A stretch of 64,000 nucleotides of DNA from Schistosoma haematobium (lineage: Eukaryota > Platyhelminthes > Trematoda > Strigeidida > Schistosomatidae): the NCBI RefSeq assembly GCF_000699445.3, contig NC_067196.1, forward strand, positions 74,593,864 through 74,657,863. The letters run 5' to 3'. Below the pieces are notes generated by a model. That model saw only the letters and a list, made by a program, of their open reading frames with translations. It was not told the origin of the DNA and made no database searches. Numbering within the stretch: the stretch's first letter is position 1; the number at the start of each line of letters is the position of its first letter. The position numbers and the translations under genes are program-made. Positions 9,810 through 22,252 of the stretch are shown here, in pieces.

Positions 9810-10845
9810 AGACAAGGTTTAATTTGATACCTCTGATCCATGGGGGTTCTAATCTGAGTTATCGACATTTTGTTGATAGTCTTTGCTGACAGAATACTCC
9901 AAATCAGCCTTAGTGAACTTTCTTTGAACACCTTCAATTCTAGTCAGGTCAATATACCTGCAATTACTGAAAAATTAAAATACCATATTCAAGAATGGAT
10001 AAAATACATTTTGTAAGATCCAAACTACGGTTTGGACTGCTGAATAGCCTTCCAGGTACGTTAGACACGCGCCCTTTCCCGTCGAAATCAAAACAAGTAA
10101 TCGGGTAAAAAGCGGTTCTATAATTCATCATAAATTTAAATGTAAATCGTTACCTAAACAAATATTACCACCCGGCTATTCAACCAATAATTGTTCAATC
10201 AATAAAATCTAAATTACAATAAATAAAGTAGTTGATGAGAGATAAGGGAAAATTACCAGTCACAGCAAATGAACATTATCCTATCCTGACTAGATAGAAC
10301 ACACAAAAGAAGGAGCAAATCAATATGGCTACCGCCAAGAACAAGTGTCAAGTAAAACAACACAGATGCAGTTCGGGAAGAAACACAAACTTAGTGAATG
10401 CATAAGAAAAACAAAAACTATAATAAAAAAATACAAGTATTAACAATTCAAATGTAATCACAAGACAACAATGTACAACTAAGGGGATCAATAGGAACAA
10501 AGTGCAAGTTTATACATGGAGGGATTTTCACAAACACACAAAACATTCAAAATGGATCTTACACATTTTTTGTGTAATAATAATCCTGGTTCGATACTTT
10601 CGAAGTTTATCATTATGAATCCAACGAGCTTTCCAACTTTGGATACTTGAGATGCAATGTGTTTGAAAAATTTCAAACTGTTACCATACCTCAAACCCAA
10701 GTTACGAACAGTGTTGGGATTTATATTAATTTGAGATCCATGCTATCAAGAACCGTGGAAACATTCATCCACAAACAGCTATTAACATTTTTACTTTTGG
10801 CTGGTCTGATTATCCCATCCCAACACAGGTTTATGACTAAACGCT
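9810..10845. other. Gene-free stretch
   Basis: A short block near 10095-10120 (AAACAAGTAATCGGGTAAAA) resembles the end of the 556-bp LTR at 15711 (AACAAGTATCAACGGGGTAAAA), perhaps a remnant of a related LTR. Nothing else recognised. Confidence 0.35.
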
Positions 10846-11965
10846 CATGCTTCACATCACACCTGGAGTCTTGTGACCAAATTACCCAGACATGAGGTGT
10901 TGGTCAGCAAATGATAATTCTGTACTTCGATTTTAGTGGGGCTTTCGACACGGTAGGATACAGACTTCTTCTAAAACTCTCTTCATTAGGCACAGGGAAT
11001 CCCCTTTTACACTTAAATTAACTTTTCAGACTCACTTTATCTTCACTATGCACATATGACTCATAAATATTGATATTTCATCATCCTTTTCACTTAATTC
11101 AGACTTTCATAGCATCACTCCAAACTATGACTGCACAAACATTTATTCTAGCGTCATAATGATGATATTAGCCTCATTAGTAAACATTTTCAAGGAGAAG
11201 CTTGACTTTCCGTGGAAAATAAGGTTCAAAGATAGAAGAGTCAATGGTTTCAGCACCGGATTTACATGTCGGCGCAAAACAAATTATAGAGAAGCAACGC
11301 CCGTTCACTGTTGACAATACAAGCAAAATACATAATAAGGTCGGTGATCGGCTTACAGTTACACCCAGAATATTAAAGGAAGAGAGTGAGACCTTCACAT
11401 TTGTTGCCGGGTTGGACCGAAGGGATAAGAAGATAACTGGTGACAAAATTTCACAGCTTGTTAAAACGGACTTTGCCAACAGGTCATCCATTTCTCATTA
11501 ATCAGGAACGAATGGCTAGATTTGAACACGGCTGAAGACACATTAGGCTCTTATTAAGCAGGCTACTTCTAGAAGCAGTAGCAGGAGTTAGAGTCCATCA
11601 ACTTTATAGAATAGGACAAAAAGTGGATTCTAAAAGTATTCCGAAAACCCGCCTCTTAAAAGTTACCTTTGCTCCCACTGAAGGAGGAAATCTAATACTG
11701 GAAAATTCACACAAAGTGATTGGACTCGGAATGTATGTCCATGAGAATCTCATCCTCGTTGATCGTAGTAAGAGATGATCGGCGGAGTTAGAAACAAATA
11801 ATCGCCACTGGAACGGTAATAACCTTAATCCTAAAGATTTTTAAGATTGCAAAATTTCGGGGAAAAACGATCCTTTGATAGTAAGTCATGGTTTTAAGAC
11901 CACAGGCCATTGCTCAGAGGTTGCAGCTAAGGGGTTCAAAACCTTCCGGGCTTTAAGATGGATAT
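10846..11965 (+). pseudogene. CR1-like LINE relic, left half (outermost layer of the nest)
   Basis: Recognisable CR1 pieces on the plus strand are: RT motif A as ILYFDFSGAFDTVGYRLLLK (about 10910-10975), a segment LLKVTFAPTEGGNLILENSH with GMYVHENLILVDR (about 11655-11780) that resembles a CR1 ORF1-type region, and IVSHGFKTTGHCSEVAAKGF (11878-11937), the conserved segment after the YADD box in the CR1 copy at 20320-22252. The order is scrambled and stops are frequent. At about 11965 the reading passes without a break into the Gypsy-1 gag. The missing CR1 C-terminus resumes at about 30230. Confidence 0.6.
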
Positions 11966-13716
11966 TCACTAATTACTACCATGATAAAATTGTGGCACAT
12001 TTTCCGACATTCATTGGGAGAGAAGCGTACAGCTTATTAAAAACTTTGGCATATCCAGAAAAACCTATCTCACTCCCTTATGCAACTCTTAAAGAACTAT
12101 TATTAAGTCATGTAAAATGCACAAGTTTTGAATGCCGTGAAAGGGCGAAGTTTCATAAGATGGTTCGTCAAAATGACCAAAAGGGTCGGGAATTCATCCT
12201 TGAATTACAGAAACAAGCTGCCAAGTGTAATTTCGGTGATCAACTTCATGTGCAACTGAGAGATCGATTAATTGCAGGAATTAACATACCGAGTTTGGAA
12301 AGAGAGCTGTTAAAAATGCCAAACTGTTCCTTTCAAGATGCTAGAACTGCGTGTATTAACTACGAAGCAGTCAATGAACTTGATATCCAGTCGATGAAGA
12401 TTTCTGATACTTTGCTTAGTCGTCGTGATGAACTAAAATCTCAGGGTCAATCAAACTTGCGTTCATTTAACAGTGATTCCTATTCTCGTGTAAATATGAA
12501 AGGTGTTTCAACGAGGAATTACAAAGCAAATCACAAAGGTGAGATGAAGTTTGGTAAGTGTTTAACGTGTGGAAAGTTTCATGCTCGCAATTCATGTGTA
12601 TTTCGTAATGCTAAATGTTTTAAGTGTGGTAAGGTAGGACACATTCAGTCAGTATACAAAGCTACTGTCCATTTTGCTTCAAGCTGTACTAAATCTTGTA
12701 ATTTAAATTTCGATAATTTGGATGTTTCTAGTGATCATTTATCTTTGTCTACTATTTCGAAAGGTAATGCTCATATTCAAAAACGACTATATACATCGCT
12801 TGGTTCATTTCATGACTTTATTCTGGACAAAGGCAGTATAGAGTCCATTATTTCATTCAAGAACTTGAAATCTTTAGATCCTAACGTTGTTGTACGACAC
12901 ACTGAAGTATCAATATTGGGGATTACTGGACACAGACTGCCCATACGAGGATGTTGTGAATTGCTAATCAGAGATGATAATTCTTCATACATACCTTGTG
13001 AATTTTTAGTTAGCGAAACAGGACTGTCAATTTTGGGTTTAAAGAATTTGAAAAGGCTTAAGATGGAGTTGTCCTTCCTAGTTTCTAAAGAAAATTCGGG
13101 TACTTTACTTAAAGATTTGATAGCTACGTGTGCTAAGTGCAGTGGAGGTATGAAAATTAAGCCTATAAAACTTCAAGTACAGGGTGATCCAGTCTTTCTT
13201 AAAAGACGAATAATTCCTTATGGTATTCGAGAAGCAGTACGTAAGACATTAAACGACTTGTGTGCGAAAGGCATAATTGAACCAATTCAGCCTTCAGCAT
13301 GGGGTACTCCTATCGTTACGCCACTGAAGTCGGACGGCAAGACCCCTAGGATTTGTGGTGACTATAGATTCACTTTGAATTCCCGTTTGTTGAAGCAAAC
13401 GTGCACGAAGGTAGAAGCTGAAGATATTCTAAATCGACTTCATGGTTCTAAAGTGTTCTCAAAAGTTGACCTAAAAGATGCTTATCTTCAAATTCCTTTA
13501 GATGAATCTTCATCTATTTTGACGACAATTAACACTCCTTTTGGTCTGTTCAAATACAATTTCCTTCCATTTGGTCCAAGTTGTTCTCCAGCCATATTTC
13601 AGGAAGTTATGAATAGAGTAGTTAGTGATCTTGAAGGTGTTGAAGTTTATCAAGATGATCTCATTGTTCATGGTTCTAATAAGGTAGTTCATGACCAGAG
13701 ACTTATTGCTCTATAG
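11966..13716 (+). pseudogene. Gypsy-1 gag, protease and RT (first part)
   Basis: The open reading joins a CR1 remnant (to about 11965) to a gag body with AHFPTFIGREAYSLLKTLAY. It carries two zinc knuckles: CLTCGKFHARNSC (CX2CX3HX4C) and CFKCGKVGH, whose last cysteine is replaced by tyrosine. The protease motif reads LDKGSIESII, lysine replacing the T/S after the catalytic aspartate, so it is probably inactive. RT follows from about 13140 with the VDLKDAYLQIPLD block, a TPFGLFKYNFLPFGPSCSPA block and a YQDD active site. A TAG at 13714-13716 stops it. Confidence 0.75.
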
Positions 13717-15674
13717 TGTCGTTTAATTGAGAAGAATATTACAGTGAATCCAAATAAGTGTTCATTTTGTATATCTAGTTTTGAATGCCTTGGATACCTA
13801 GTTGATGGTAATGGTTTTAGACCAGATATGAAACGACTAGCTCCACTGACTAATGCAGCGTCTCCGAAAAATCTTACAGAATTACGTTTACTAGTGGGTG
13901 CTCTTCAATACTATTCCCGTTTTACTGCTAATTTTTCTTGTCGTGCAAATTGTTTATTTAATATTTTAACATCCAATTCATTTAAATGGAGTGAGGAACA
14001 AGAGTCATGCTTACGAAGTCTACTGAAGTTTCTTCAAAGTGATGCTGTTCTTCGAACGTACTCCCCTAATGTACATTCTGTGCTTATCACTGATGCATCA
14101 CCTGTGGGAATTGGTGCAGATTTGGAACAGGAAGGTAGACCAGTTATTTGTGTTTCACGCAAACTTACTGTTACTGAACAAGGTTATTCACAGACTCAGT
14201 GAGAAGCATTAGCTGTGTTTCGGGCTGTTGAAAGACTTAATAAGTATTTATTCGGAAAGAAATTCACTATTGTTACTGATCATGAAGCTTTAAAGTTTAT
14301 TTGTCATCCTGAAAAATTCTTAGCACGTTCCTCAGCTGCTATGGTTCAACGATGGAGTATTGCTTTGAGTGCATATGACTATACAGTTCAGCACAGAAGT
14401 GCCAAACAAATTCAACACGTTGACTACATTTCTCGACAATCATTACAAGATAGACCTGTTGATACTTCCGACTGTTTGCTAGTGCAACCTTTACCAGTGA
14501 GACTCCCAGATCTCATTAAAGAAACTCGTAGATACTTTGGATGTATACTCAGTGCTATAAGGAAAGGTTGGAATGCTAATTTGAAACGTAGATTTCCTAT
14601 CTATTTTTCAAAGCGGGATGAGCTATCTACTACTCCTGATGGTATTCTGTGTTTAGATGATCGTGTCGTCATTCCTCCTTCATTGCGTAAATCTGTTCTT
14701 GAAGATCTTCATAGTGGTCACTTAGGTGTTGAGAAAATGAAGTCCTTGGCAAGGCTCACATACTGGTGGCCAGAGATAAATGCAGATATATGTCGTACGG
14801 CAAACAATTGTGAGAAATGTCATCAGTTGAAAAATCATCCTTCGAAGTGGGTGCCATGGCCAGTATCGTCTGAGGCCTGGCAGAGGATTCATGCTGATTA
14901 TTGTGGACCACTTCTTGGTAAATACTACACACTAGTAGTCATTGATTCTTTTTCAAAGCGCCTGAAGTTTTTTTCACAACTTCACCAAATTCTGATTTCA
15001 CAATACAACATTAAGAAAGGTGTTTAGTAGAGAAGGGGTTCCCATGGTGTTGGTGACTGATAATGGCTCACATTTTGCTGCAGATGCAGTCACTACCTGG
15101 TTGAACGGTATAGGGTGCAAACATCTATTTACTGCTCCCAGACATCCGTGTTCTAATGGTCAGGCAGAGAATTTTGTCAGGACATTAAAGACTGCTATTG
15201 ATTCTATAGCCCCCAACATTTAATGAGCTGGAGAGGGGAGTAGATACCTTTCTATTGCAATATAGAAATGCCAGACATTCGGTGACGAAGGAGACTCCAG
15301 CGAAGCTATTGAAAGGAAGAATTCTTCTGTCGAATATGAGATGTTTGGAGTCTGCAGAAGTTACATACTATCGAGGAAATGATCTTCGACCATCTATGGG
15401 TATTGTCCTGAAGAATGTCGGAAAATCGATAATGCGAATTCTAGACATCGATGACTTAAGTACACATAGTCGACATGTAGATCAAATACAATTTCAGGAA
15501 CCAGGTGAGTCAGTTCCAATTTCGATTGTTAATTCTAATGCAAATGAGCATCTTCTAGATAATACAGAATCCTTATCCAATACAATGTCAGACAGACTCA
15601 GGATGAATTTGAGAAGAAGACGTACAATTGATTACAAACACCTAGACTCCAATTTAAGCTGTGGCGGATGTGGT
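11966..15674 (+). mobile_element. Gypsy-1: 5'-truncated Gypsy-type LTR retrotransposon
   Basis: A gag-protease-RT-RNase H-integrase order on the plus strand without a 5' LTR: the gag lacks its first few dozen residues and is joined directly to CR1 sequence. The pol ends at a stop at 15678-15680. A purine-rich GTGGCGGATGTGG is followed by TGTTTGAATG at 15674, which may start its 3' LTR. That candidate LTR is interrupted at 15711 by Gypsy-2 and may resume at 30128. Several stops and frameshifts show it is an older, dead copy. Confidence 0.75.
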
Positions 15675-15680
15675 GTTTGA
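13717..15680 (+). pseudogene. Gypsy-1 pol: RT end, RNase H and integrase, broken
   Basis: 13744-14202 carries the RT thumb (LRLLVGALQYYSRFTANFS) and RNase H start (VLITDASPVGIGADLE). After a TGA at 14200-14202, 14215-15027 gives the rest of RNase H (FTIVTDHEALKFI) and the integrase zinc finger with LHSGHLGVEKMKSLARL and CEKC. A frameshift near 15000 moves to 15020-15223 (LVTDNGSHF, HPCSNGQAENF). A second near 15225 moves to 15255-15680, the C-terminal tail. The first catalytic D is in HADYCGP and the others in TDNG and QAEN, so the DDE triad is present but spread over three frames. Confidence 0.8.
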
Positions 15681-15710
15681 ATGAATTAATGATACCTTTG
15701 CACTAGTTGA
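15674..15710 (+). mobile_element. Possible start of the Gypsy-1 3' LTR, split by Gypsy-2
   Basis: TGTTTGAATGAATTAATG begins just after a purine-rich tract. The sequence would continue at 30128 and could end near 30227 (...CCTACTACA). With no 5' LTR to compare, this is inference from the TG start and the PPT-like tract. Confidence 0.3.
15706..15710. repeat. Target-site duplication of Gypsy-2 (left)
   Basis: GTTGA directly before the 5' LTR, repeated at 30123-30127 directly after the 3' LTR. Confidence 0.85.
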
Positions 15711-16266
15711 TGTTGTGAACGGGGAATTAAGAAGCCCAGACAATTACGAAAGCTATTTTCTTGGGACGTTATTGCATTTCATTCAAACCCTGTAAAACAC
15801 TTATATTTATTTTTGTCCCTATCTTATTCTACATAACACGAGCTTTCGTTCTATGTATCATTCACTAGCATACCTTTATTGTTCCGAAAATATTGTAATT
15901 TAAACATAAGATTTTGCACTTTACTTTCTACCCTAATTCCCTGTTTCGGGCATAACTGTATTTTTCCAAATTATCGTACATCGTGGTCAAGATATTCACT
16001 TATTTATTCATGTACATTTTTGTACTAATCTGAATTCAGAGAATCCAGAGTTCAGTGTTCCAACTATCTTGTCTTCTTTCACTTGCGTGCTTGCCAACCA
16101 ATCAGGTTTTAGAATAGTTCTCTCTACCCCATCTCGAACTCACGCGTACTAGACTCAAGGTTAAGCCGCTCAGCCTAACGCGTCAAGGTCATAATTTAGA
16201 CTAGACAGATCAAGATCAAGCCATAACAAGTATCAACGGGGTAAAAAGCGATTCAAGGTCATAACA
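15711..16266 (+). repeat. Gypsy-2 5' LTR (556 bp)
   Basis: Starts TGTTGTGAACGGGG and ends CAAGGTCATAACA. Same length as the 3' LTR at 29567-30122; I see only a C/T difference near the start and an A/G difference near the end. Confidence 0.92.
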
Positions 16267-16268
16267 AC

Positions 16269-16286
16269 TGGCGACGGAGAATTTTT
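16269..16286 (+). promoter_or_regulatory. Gypsy-2 primer binding site
   Basis: TGGCGACGGAGAA two bases after the LTR. TGG complements the CCA of a tRNA 3' end. I do not assign the tRNA. Confidence 0.6.
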
Positions 16287-16318
16287 TTTCTTTCCTATAT
16301 TGATTGATCCAGTACAAA

Positions 16319-17104
16319 ATGCCTGTATCATTGGATGACCTTAAAACTATTCTTCAAATGCAGCAAGCACAAAATGATGCAAATCAAACGAAGCTTTTGG
16401 ATGCATTGGCGTGAATGCTCTCATTACAGTCGTCCTCAACTTGTCAATCAGATAAGTATGAAAGCATCATAAATTCTATTTCTGAATTCCATTATGATCC
16501 CGAAGCTGGTGTTATTTTTAATTCGTGGTTTCACCGTTGTGAAGACATTTTCCGCGTCGAATGATCACATCTTGACGACACAGCTAAAGTCCGCTTACTG
16601 TTAAGAAGACTTGGAACACAGGAATACAATAAATATGTGAATTTTATCTTACCACAAAATCCACGAGATGTATCATTCAAAGACACAGTCCAGATTCTAT
16701 CTGATATTTTCGATGAACAGTCCTCATTATTTAATACTCGCTATAAATGTTTCCAAATAACGAAATCTCCAGAGGACGATTACCTCACGTATGCTGGGAA
16801 GGTAAATCGAGAGTGCGAACGCTTCAAAATAAACGAAATCACAGCGGACCAATTCAAATGCTTGATTTTCACATGTGGTCTAAAGAATGCAGAAGATGCA
16901 GATGTCCGTACCAGGATGTTGGCACGCATTGAACAAGAACCGAATATGACATTACAAATGGTCACAACTGAATGTCAATGGTTACTTAATCTCAAGCATG
17001 ACACTGCGATGGTGCAACAGAGGGTTAACCCTTCCGATTCTGATTCAATTAACGCGCTCCGATCCATAAAATCATCGAAACAAAACTGTACAAGCATGAA
17101 ATAA
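16319..17104 (+). pseudogene. Gypsy-2 gag with in-frame stops
   Basis: The frame opens MPVSLDDLKTILQMQQAQND at 16319 and is the same frame as pol. TGA at 16412-16414, TGA at 16562-16564 and TAA at 17102-17104 interrupt it. Each can be explained by one C-to-T change from an R or Q codon. The body contains the gag helical region (DIFDEQSSLFNTRYKCFQIT). The nucleocapsid lies past the third stop, near 17125-17225: CWFCGAWHFAKFC (CX2CX3HX4C) and CRKCHRIGHKEGHC (CX2CX4HX4C). This paired knuckle pattern is shared with Gypsy-1 and differs from Gypsy-3. Confidence 0.8.
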
Positions 17105-19358
17105 CCTGCCAACCCCCCATCACCATGCTGGTTCTGCGGAGCATGGCATTTTGCAAAATTCTGTCCGTTTAAGAATCATAAATGCCGCAAATGTCATCGC
17201 ATTGGCCACAAAGAAGGTCATTGTTCGTTAAATAAACGCAAGACTAAACATCGTAGTGAAAATTCGAAGCAACGATCAAACAGTCGAATTAAAACCACGT
17301 TTGCAACCTTTAAAGTTGGATTTAAAAGTAGGCGGAAATTTGTAAATTTATTAGTAAATGAAAAACCTATACGACTTCAATTGGACACTGCCTCTGATGT
17401 CACGTTGATCTCAAAGAACACATGGCACAAGTTAGGATGCCCACGCATCCGACCGACGGAACATGTCGCTCGAAATGCTTCAGGAGACATAGTGAAGTCG
17501 AGAGAAGAGGTTCTATGCAACGTTCAACTCATGGGAAGTAAATTTACAGATGTTTGTTATCTCACAAATCGACACGATTTAGATCTATTGGGATTAGATT
17601 GGATTGCACATGTTGATACCTTGAATAAATTATTAGATGAGGTATGTTCTCATAATGTTTCCTATGAGTCTATCCAAATCCCTAATGATATTTCTAAATC
17701 GAATGCCTCCGACGAATCATCCTCTCTGGATATTCACGAATTAAATGCTTCTGATGAAACATGTTCTTATAATCTTTCTGAATCAAACAATTCAAATGTT
17801 ATGTGTTCTCATCATGCCAAATCAAATACCGCCGATTTATTACCTTCTCATAAAATTTCCAAATCGAAGACTTCAGACAAAGTATGCGCTGGTGAATCTT
17901 CGGAATCTCATGTACTTCGTTCTAATGTTATGCCTACATCAAAGCCTTCTGTTTCCTCTCAATTGTCGTCCGTATCTTACATAAACCATCTTCGACAAAA
18001 ACATGCATGTGTATTTCAAAACAAACTGGGCTGTTGTAAATTCACCAAAGTATCCTTATCACTAAAGAAAAATGCAAAGGCCATTTTCAGACCGAAACGA
18101 CCAGTGCCTCATGCTGCTATGTCAGTCGTTGACCAAGAATTGGACAGGTTAGAAGCACTAGGTGTCATTGAGCCAGTAAATTATTCATCGTGGGCTGCCC
18201 CCATAGTGGTCGTAAGAAAAGCAAATGGAACTGTTCGCATATGTGCTGACTTTTCCACTGGTCTGAATAATGCTCTAGAAGATCACACGTATCCACTTCC
18301 CATACAGGAAGATTTATTCATCAAACTAAATGGAGGAAAGTATTTTGCTAAAATTGACCTGGCTGACGCACATCTCCAGATAGAAGTTGATTCAGCCTCC
18401 CAACCATTACTGACGATTAACACCCACAGAGGCCTTTACCAATATAAGCGTTTACCTTTTGGTGTGAAACCAGCACCAGCTATTTTTCAACAAATAATGG
18501 ACACTATGTTGGCTAATTTGCTAGGAGTCGCTGTCTATTTGGATGATGTAATCGTTACTGGTCCCAGTAAGTCCGAGTTATTCAATCGACTCGATACTGT
18601 TTTAACCAAAATATCTGAGTGTGGGTTCTATCTAAAAGAAGAGAAGTGTACATTTTTCATGAACTCGGTGAAATATCTTGGTTTTGTTTTCGACAAAAAT
18701 GGACGACGCCCGGATCCGGAAAATGTACGAGCTATCAAAAATATGCCTCCCACATCTAATGTAGCAGCTCTGCGTTCCTTCCTTGGTCTTATCAGTTATT
18801 ACAGTAATTTCTTGCCACAATTGCATCGCCTCCGGGCACCCATGAACCAATTATTATCCAGTAATGTAAAATGGAATTGGTCCACTAAGTGTCAAAAATG
18901 TTTTGACGAAGTAAAGTCATTATTAACGTCGGATCTACTTCTTACATATTTTGATCCCTCGCTGGAAATCGTTGTTGCTGCAGATGCTTCTGACTATGGT
19001 ATCGGTGCCGTCATATCCCATAAGTTTCCAGATGGCAAAGAGAAGGCCATCGCACATGCTTCCAGAACATTGACTTCGGCAGAACGCAAGTACAGTCAAA
19101 TTGAGAAAGAAGGATTGGCATTAATCTTTGCAGTAAAAAAGTTTCACAAGATGCTGCATGGCAGAAAATTTACCTTAATCACTGATCATAAACCTCTATT
19201 ATCAATTTTCGGATCTAAGAAAGGTATACCAGTTTATACCGCAAACCGCCTCCAACGATGGGCTACAATGCTATTGGGTTATGATTTCGTTATTAAATAC
19301 AAATCTACCTCTGATTTTGGCCATGCTGATGCATTATCGCGCTTAATAAGCAATCATA
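17105..19358 (+). CDS. Gypsy-2 pol, first part: nucleocapsid, protease, RT, RNase H
   Basis: Continuous in the gag frame from the third gag stop to the Gypsy-3 insertion. Protease: LQLDTASDVTLIS (DTAS active site) near 17380. A serine-rich spacer with degenerate repeats (SKSNASDE, ELNASDE, ESNNSN) covers about 17640-17960. RT: RICADFSTGLNNALEDHTYP, KIDLADAHLQIEVD, and active-site YLDD near 18540. RNase H: VVAADASDYGIGAVIS, SQIEKEGLALIFAVKKFH and TLITDHKPLLSIF, with the D-E-D residues present. The reading ends at LSRLISNHK and resumes at 28103 in the same frame. Confidence 0.88.
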
Positions 19359-19363
19359 AGCTT

Positions 19364-19629
19364 TTCGTGCCCTAAGGTAACCCTCGTGCTATTGATAGAA
19401 GAAACCAGAGAAGTAGTGAATAGGTCTTTATTTCGATCTTCGCGCAGTCACAGTGGAGCGTGGGATTATCTGTTCAGACAAACAAAGGCTCTCAACATTC
19501 AATATAAGATAATAGGGAATATAACGCTTATAAAAAATAAGGAAGTGAATGGATACTTGAGCAATACTGTTTTAGCATATGCTTGGTTGTTTGGGGTCGA
19601 CTCTTAACCAACCAACCTAAGCTGTTACA
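19364..19629 (-). repeat. Gypsy-3 3' LTR (266 bp)
   Basis: Differs from the copy at 27837-28102 at five positions by eye, all transitions. Confidence 0.9.
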
Positions 19630-19645
19630 TTAGCTTCCCCCTAGA
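19630..19645 (-). promoter_or_regulatory. Gypsy-3 polypurine tract
   Basis: Minus strand reads CTAGGGGGAAGCTAA immediately before the 3' LTR. Confidence 0.7.
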
Positions 19646-20319
19646 ATCGACTTCCATAGGAACGTCGGTTCGATTAACCTATCTATCGAAAACACCTTAG
19701 TTCTATTTCTCATCCCAAGGGAAAATTATCAACTCCCTCACTATTTGACTTACAATCAGTTACGACTAACGCTGTCAACGATAATCCATGGATGTCTCTT
19801 CATTTACTAGCTTGTCATCTTATTTTGTAGCATGTGATCTCTTCTACAACTATCGCTGACGGTTTGCTGCATGCTTTCAAGAGAAAGTGTGAGAATGTGG
19901 AATAAGAATATCTGAGGAAGTGCCGCGAGCGGGCTACCCAACACCGTGTTGGTGAGGTACGATTTTTCCATGCTCAGACCGGCTATCAGGTGTTTACTCA
20001 CCTGCCTCTTGAGTCGCCCTCAAGTAAAAGGTAAAGAAGAATCTACTTCAAAGGTAATGGTGAAAATCAAGCAAACCTGAAGAACTGCTCCACTGCCTGC
20101 ATAAAATAATAAGATACAAAATGGAAATACATAAATATAATTGATAATTGTTCGGTTCCATGTAAGTGCTTGGCCTCCAGAACGGACTGGTATTCTGGAA
20201 GGAAATAGACATAGTGTAGATATCTTGTGCACGAAAAACCATGAAAACAAAAAAAACTCTTTTGTAATGCATATATGTAAAAGGGTGAACTTGCTAGAAG
20301 TTGGACTCTTTGACAAAAT
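19646..20319. other. Non-coding 3' region of Gypsy-3
   Basis: No supported ORF on either strand. The border with the CR1 element is uncertain by some tens of bases. Confidence 0.45.
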
Positions 20320-22252
20320 CGATCAAATGCATGACCTTGAGCCTGTGTGTGGGATAGATTTAGGTTACTGGGGACTGATGAGTCAAAATCTCAGTATCGA
20401 AAGGCTCGGAACACTTGTGCCTCGACCCTCCGTAAGTCTAGAAAATTGTACGAAGAAAAACTTGTTAAGGAATCCGTAGAATGTCCTAAACGCTTGTATT
20501 CCTATATAAACCAAAGGACAAGGAGAAAAGGAAATATTCCTGCTCTATGGGGAGACAGTACTGCTTCATCATCAGTGGAGGACGACTTTGGTAAGGCTCA
20601 AGCGTTCTCAAACTACTTTAGCAACGTGTATACCATAGAAGCGCCCTTCTCGTCAGCGTATACAGATCCCCCCATACATACACTGGATAGCGTGACCATT
20701 AAAGAACTCGATGTCTTTGGTCTACTAAATGAGCTTGACATAGGTAAATCCACGGGGCCCGATTAATTACATCCTAGGCTACTGAAAGAATTATCTAACT
20801 TCGTTGCAAGCCCTTTAAGTACATGCTTTAACCTATCCGTTACGCAGGGTCGCTTACCGAAAGATTGGAAAAATGCCATAGTAAGTCCTGTCTTCAAAAC
20901 AGGCACGAAACACAAACCTGAGAACTACCGCCCCGTTAGCCTAACTAGTGTGGTTATTAAAATCTTAGAAAAGATTATTCGGAAGGAGCTGTTTAAGTAT
21001 CTCTATAAAAACCGGATCCTCTCGGAGAAGCAGCACGGTTTCAGAATAGGTTATTCTTGTCTCACTAACTTATTAGTGGCTCGTGAAAGCTGGTGCGCTC
21101 TTAAGGACCAAAAGCTACCTGTAGACGTCGCCTTCATTGATTTCAGTAAAGCTTTTGATAAAGTTCCGCACAACCGGCTGTTATATAAGCTAAGAAAAGT
21201 CGGGATTGGAGGCAATTTATTGATGTGGATAAAAGACTTCTTAGTTGGGCGGCAACAAAGAGTTCGGGTGAACTCAAAGTTATCTAGCTGGGAAACTGTG
21301 CTTAGTGGAGTGCCCCAGGGTACAGTTTTGGGGCCAGTGCTATTCCTCTTGTATGTAAATGACCTTCCTCGTCTCCTATCATCGTCGGTCTTGCTATATG
21401 CTGACGATGTCAAGATATGGAAAACGATACGATGTAAGAGTGATAGCTTAGAACTTCAAAATGACCTGAAGAGATTATCTGAATGGTCTGAAGCCTGGCA
21501 GTTGCCGATAAATACTTCCAAGTGTGTTGTGATGCATATCGGTCATCAAGGTACAGACACATACACGATGAATAACACTGAGCTACCTGTCGTCCAGACA
21601 TATAATGACTTAGGAGTCATCGTTAGCCAAGACTTAAAGACTACTGCACACTGCCGTGCAATAGCCGCCAAAAGTTTTAGAACGTTATGGTCAATACGTA
21701 GGGCTTTTAGTCATGTCGACGCTAAGACGTTTTTGACTTTATATACAGTGTTTGTACCTCCTAAACTTGAGTACTGCATACAAGCGGCTAGCCCCTGCTT
21801 AAAAAATGACAGTGAGCTTCTGGAAAAGGTTCAGAGAACGGCCACTAAGCTGGTTCCCGGAATAGCGAAGCTTCCGTATGAATCTCGACTGGCCAAGCTG
21901 AACCTTTTCCCGTTGTCATATCGCAGAACTAGAGGCGACTTGATTACAGTCTACAAATTGCTTAGTGATAAATTTGCACCTAACATGCCCTCATTTTTCT
22001 TGTCTTCCAAAACAGAGAATTTACGAGGACACTCCAAAAAAGTTCACAAGCCGAGAACAAATTACTTGTCAGCTGACTGTCGACTTTCCCATCGAATCAT
22101 CAACGAGTGGAATTCACTACCTCAGCACGTGGTTGAGGCTCCATCCGTCGACTCTTTCAAAAGAAAGTTGGATCAACTGAGAGACCACCATTGCCAGGAC
22201 TAACATAGGCCATCGAGCCTCCTGTCCTTCCCAAACTGAAACTGAAACTGTG
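20320..22252 (+). mobile_element. CR1-like LINE inserted in Gypsy-3
   Basis: 5'-truncated. It begins within the RT-linker (about 20320) and ends in a tail of AAACTG repeats (CCAAACTGAAACTGAAACTG), preceded by CATAGGCCATCGAGCCTCCTGTCC, a 3' end also recognisable at 30610-30672 (AGGCCGTAGGCCTTCTGTCC) and near 34210-34270. It is the innermost layer of the nest. Confidence 0.85.
20347..22203 (+). pseudogene. CR1-like reverse transcriptase, one in-frame stop
   Basis: One frame runs from WDRFRLLGTDESKSQYRKAR to the stop at 22201-22203, broken only by TAA at 20764-20766 (GKSTGPD-stop-LHPRLLKE, where most relatives have GPDGL/EIHP). RT motifs: NYRPVSLTSVVIKILEKII, HGFRIGYSCLTNLL, VAFIDFSKAFDKVPHNRLL, SGVPQGTVLGPVLFLLYVND, and the catalytic LLYADDVKIW near 21395-21420. 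Next come DLGVIVSQDLKTTAHCRAIA and the C-terminal segment ending in SFKRKLDQLRDH. The 417-codon intact part keeps all catalytic residues. Confidence 0.85.

Noticed and set aside
20370..20410. CTGATGAGTC motif resembling a hammerhead core
   Set aside because: It is CR1 coding sequence (LLGTDESK) and no GAAA with stem II follows.
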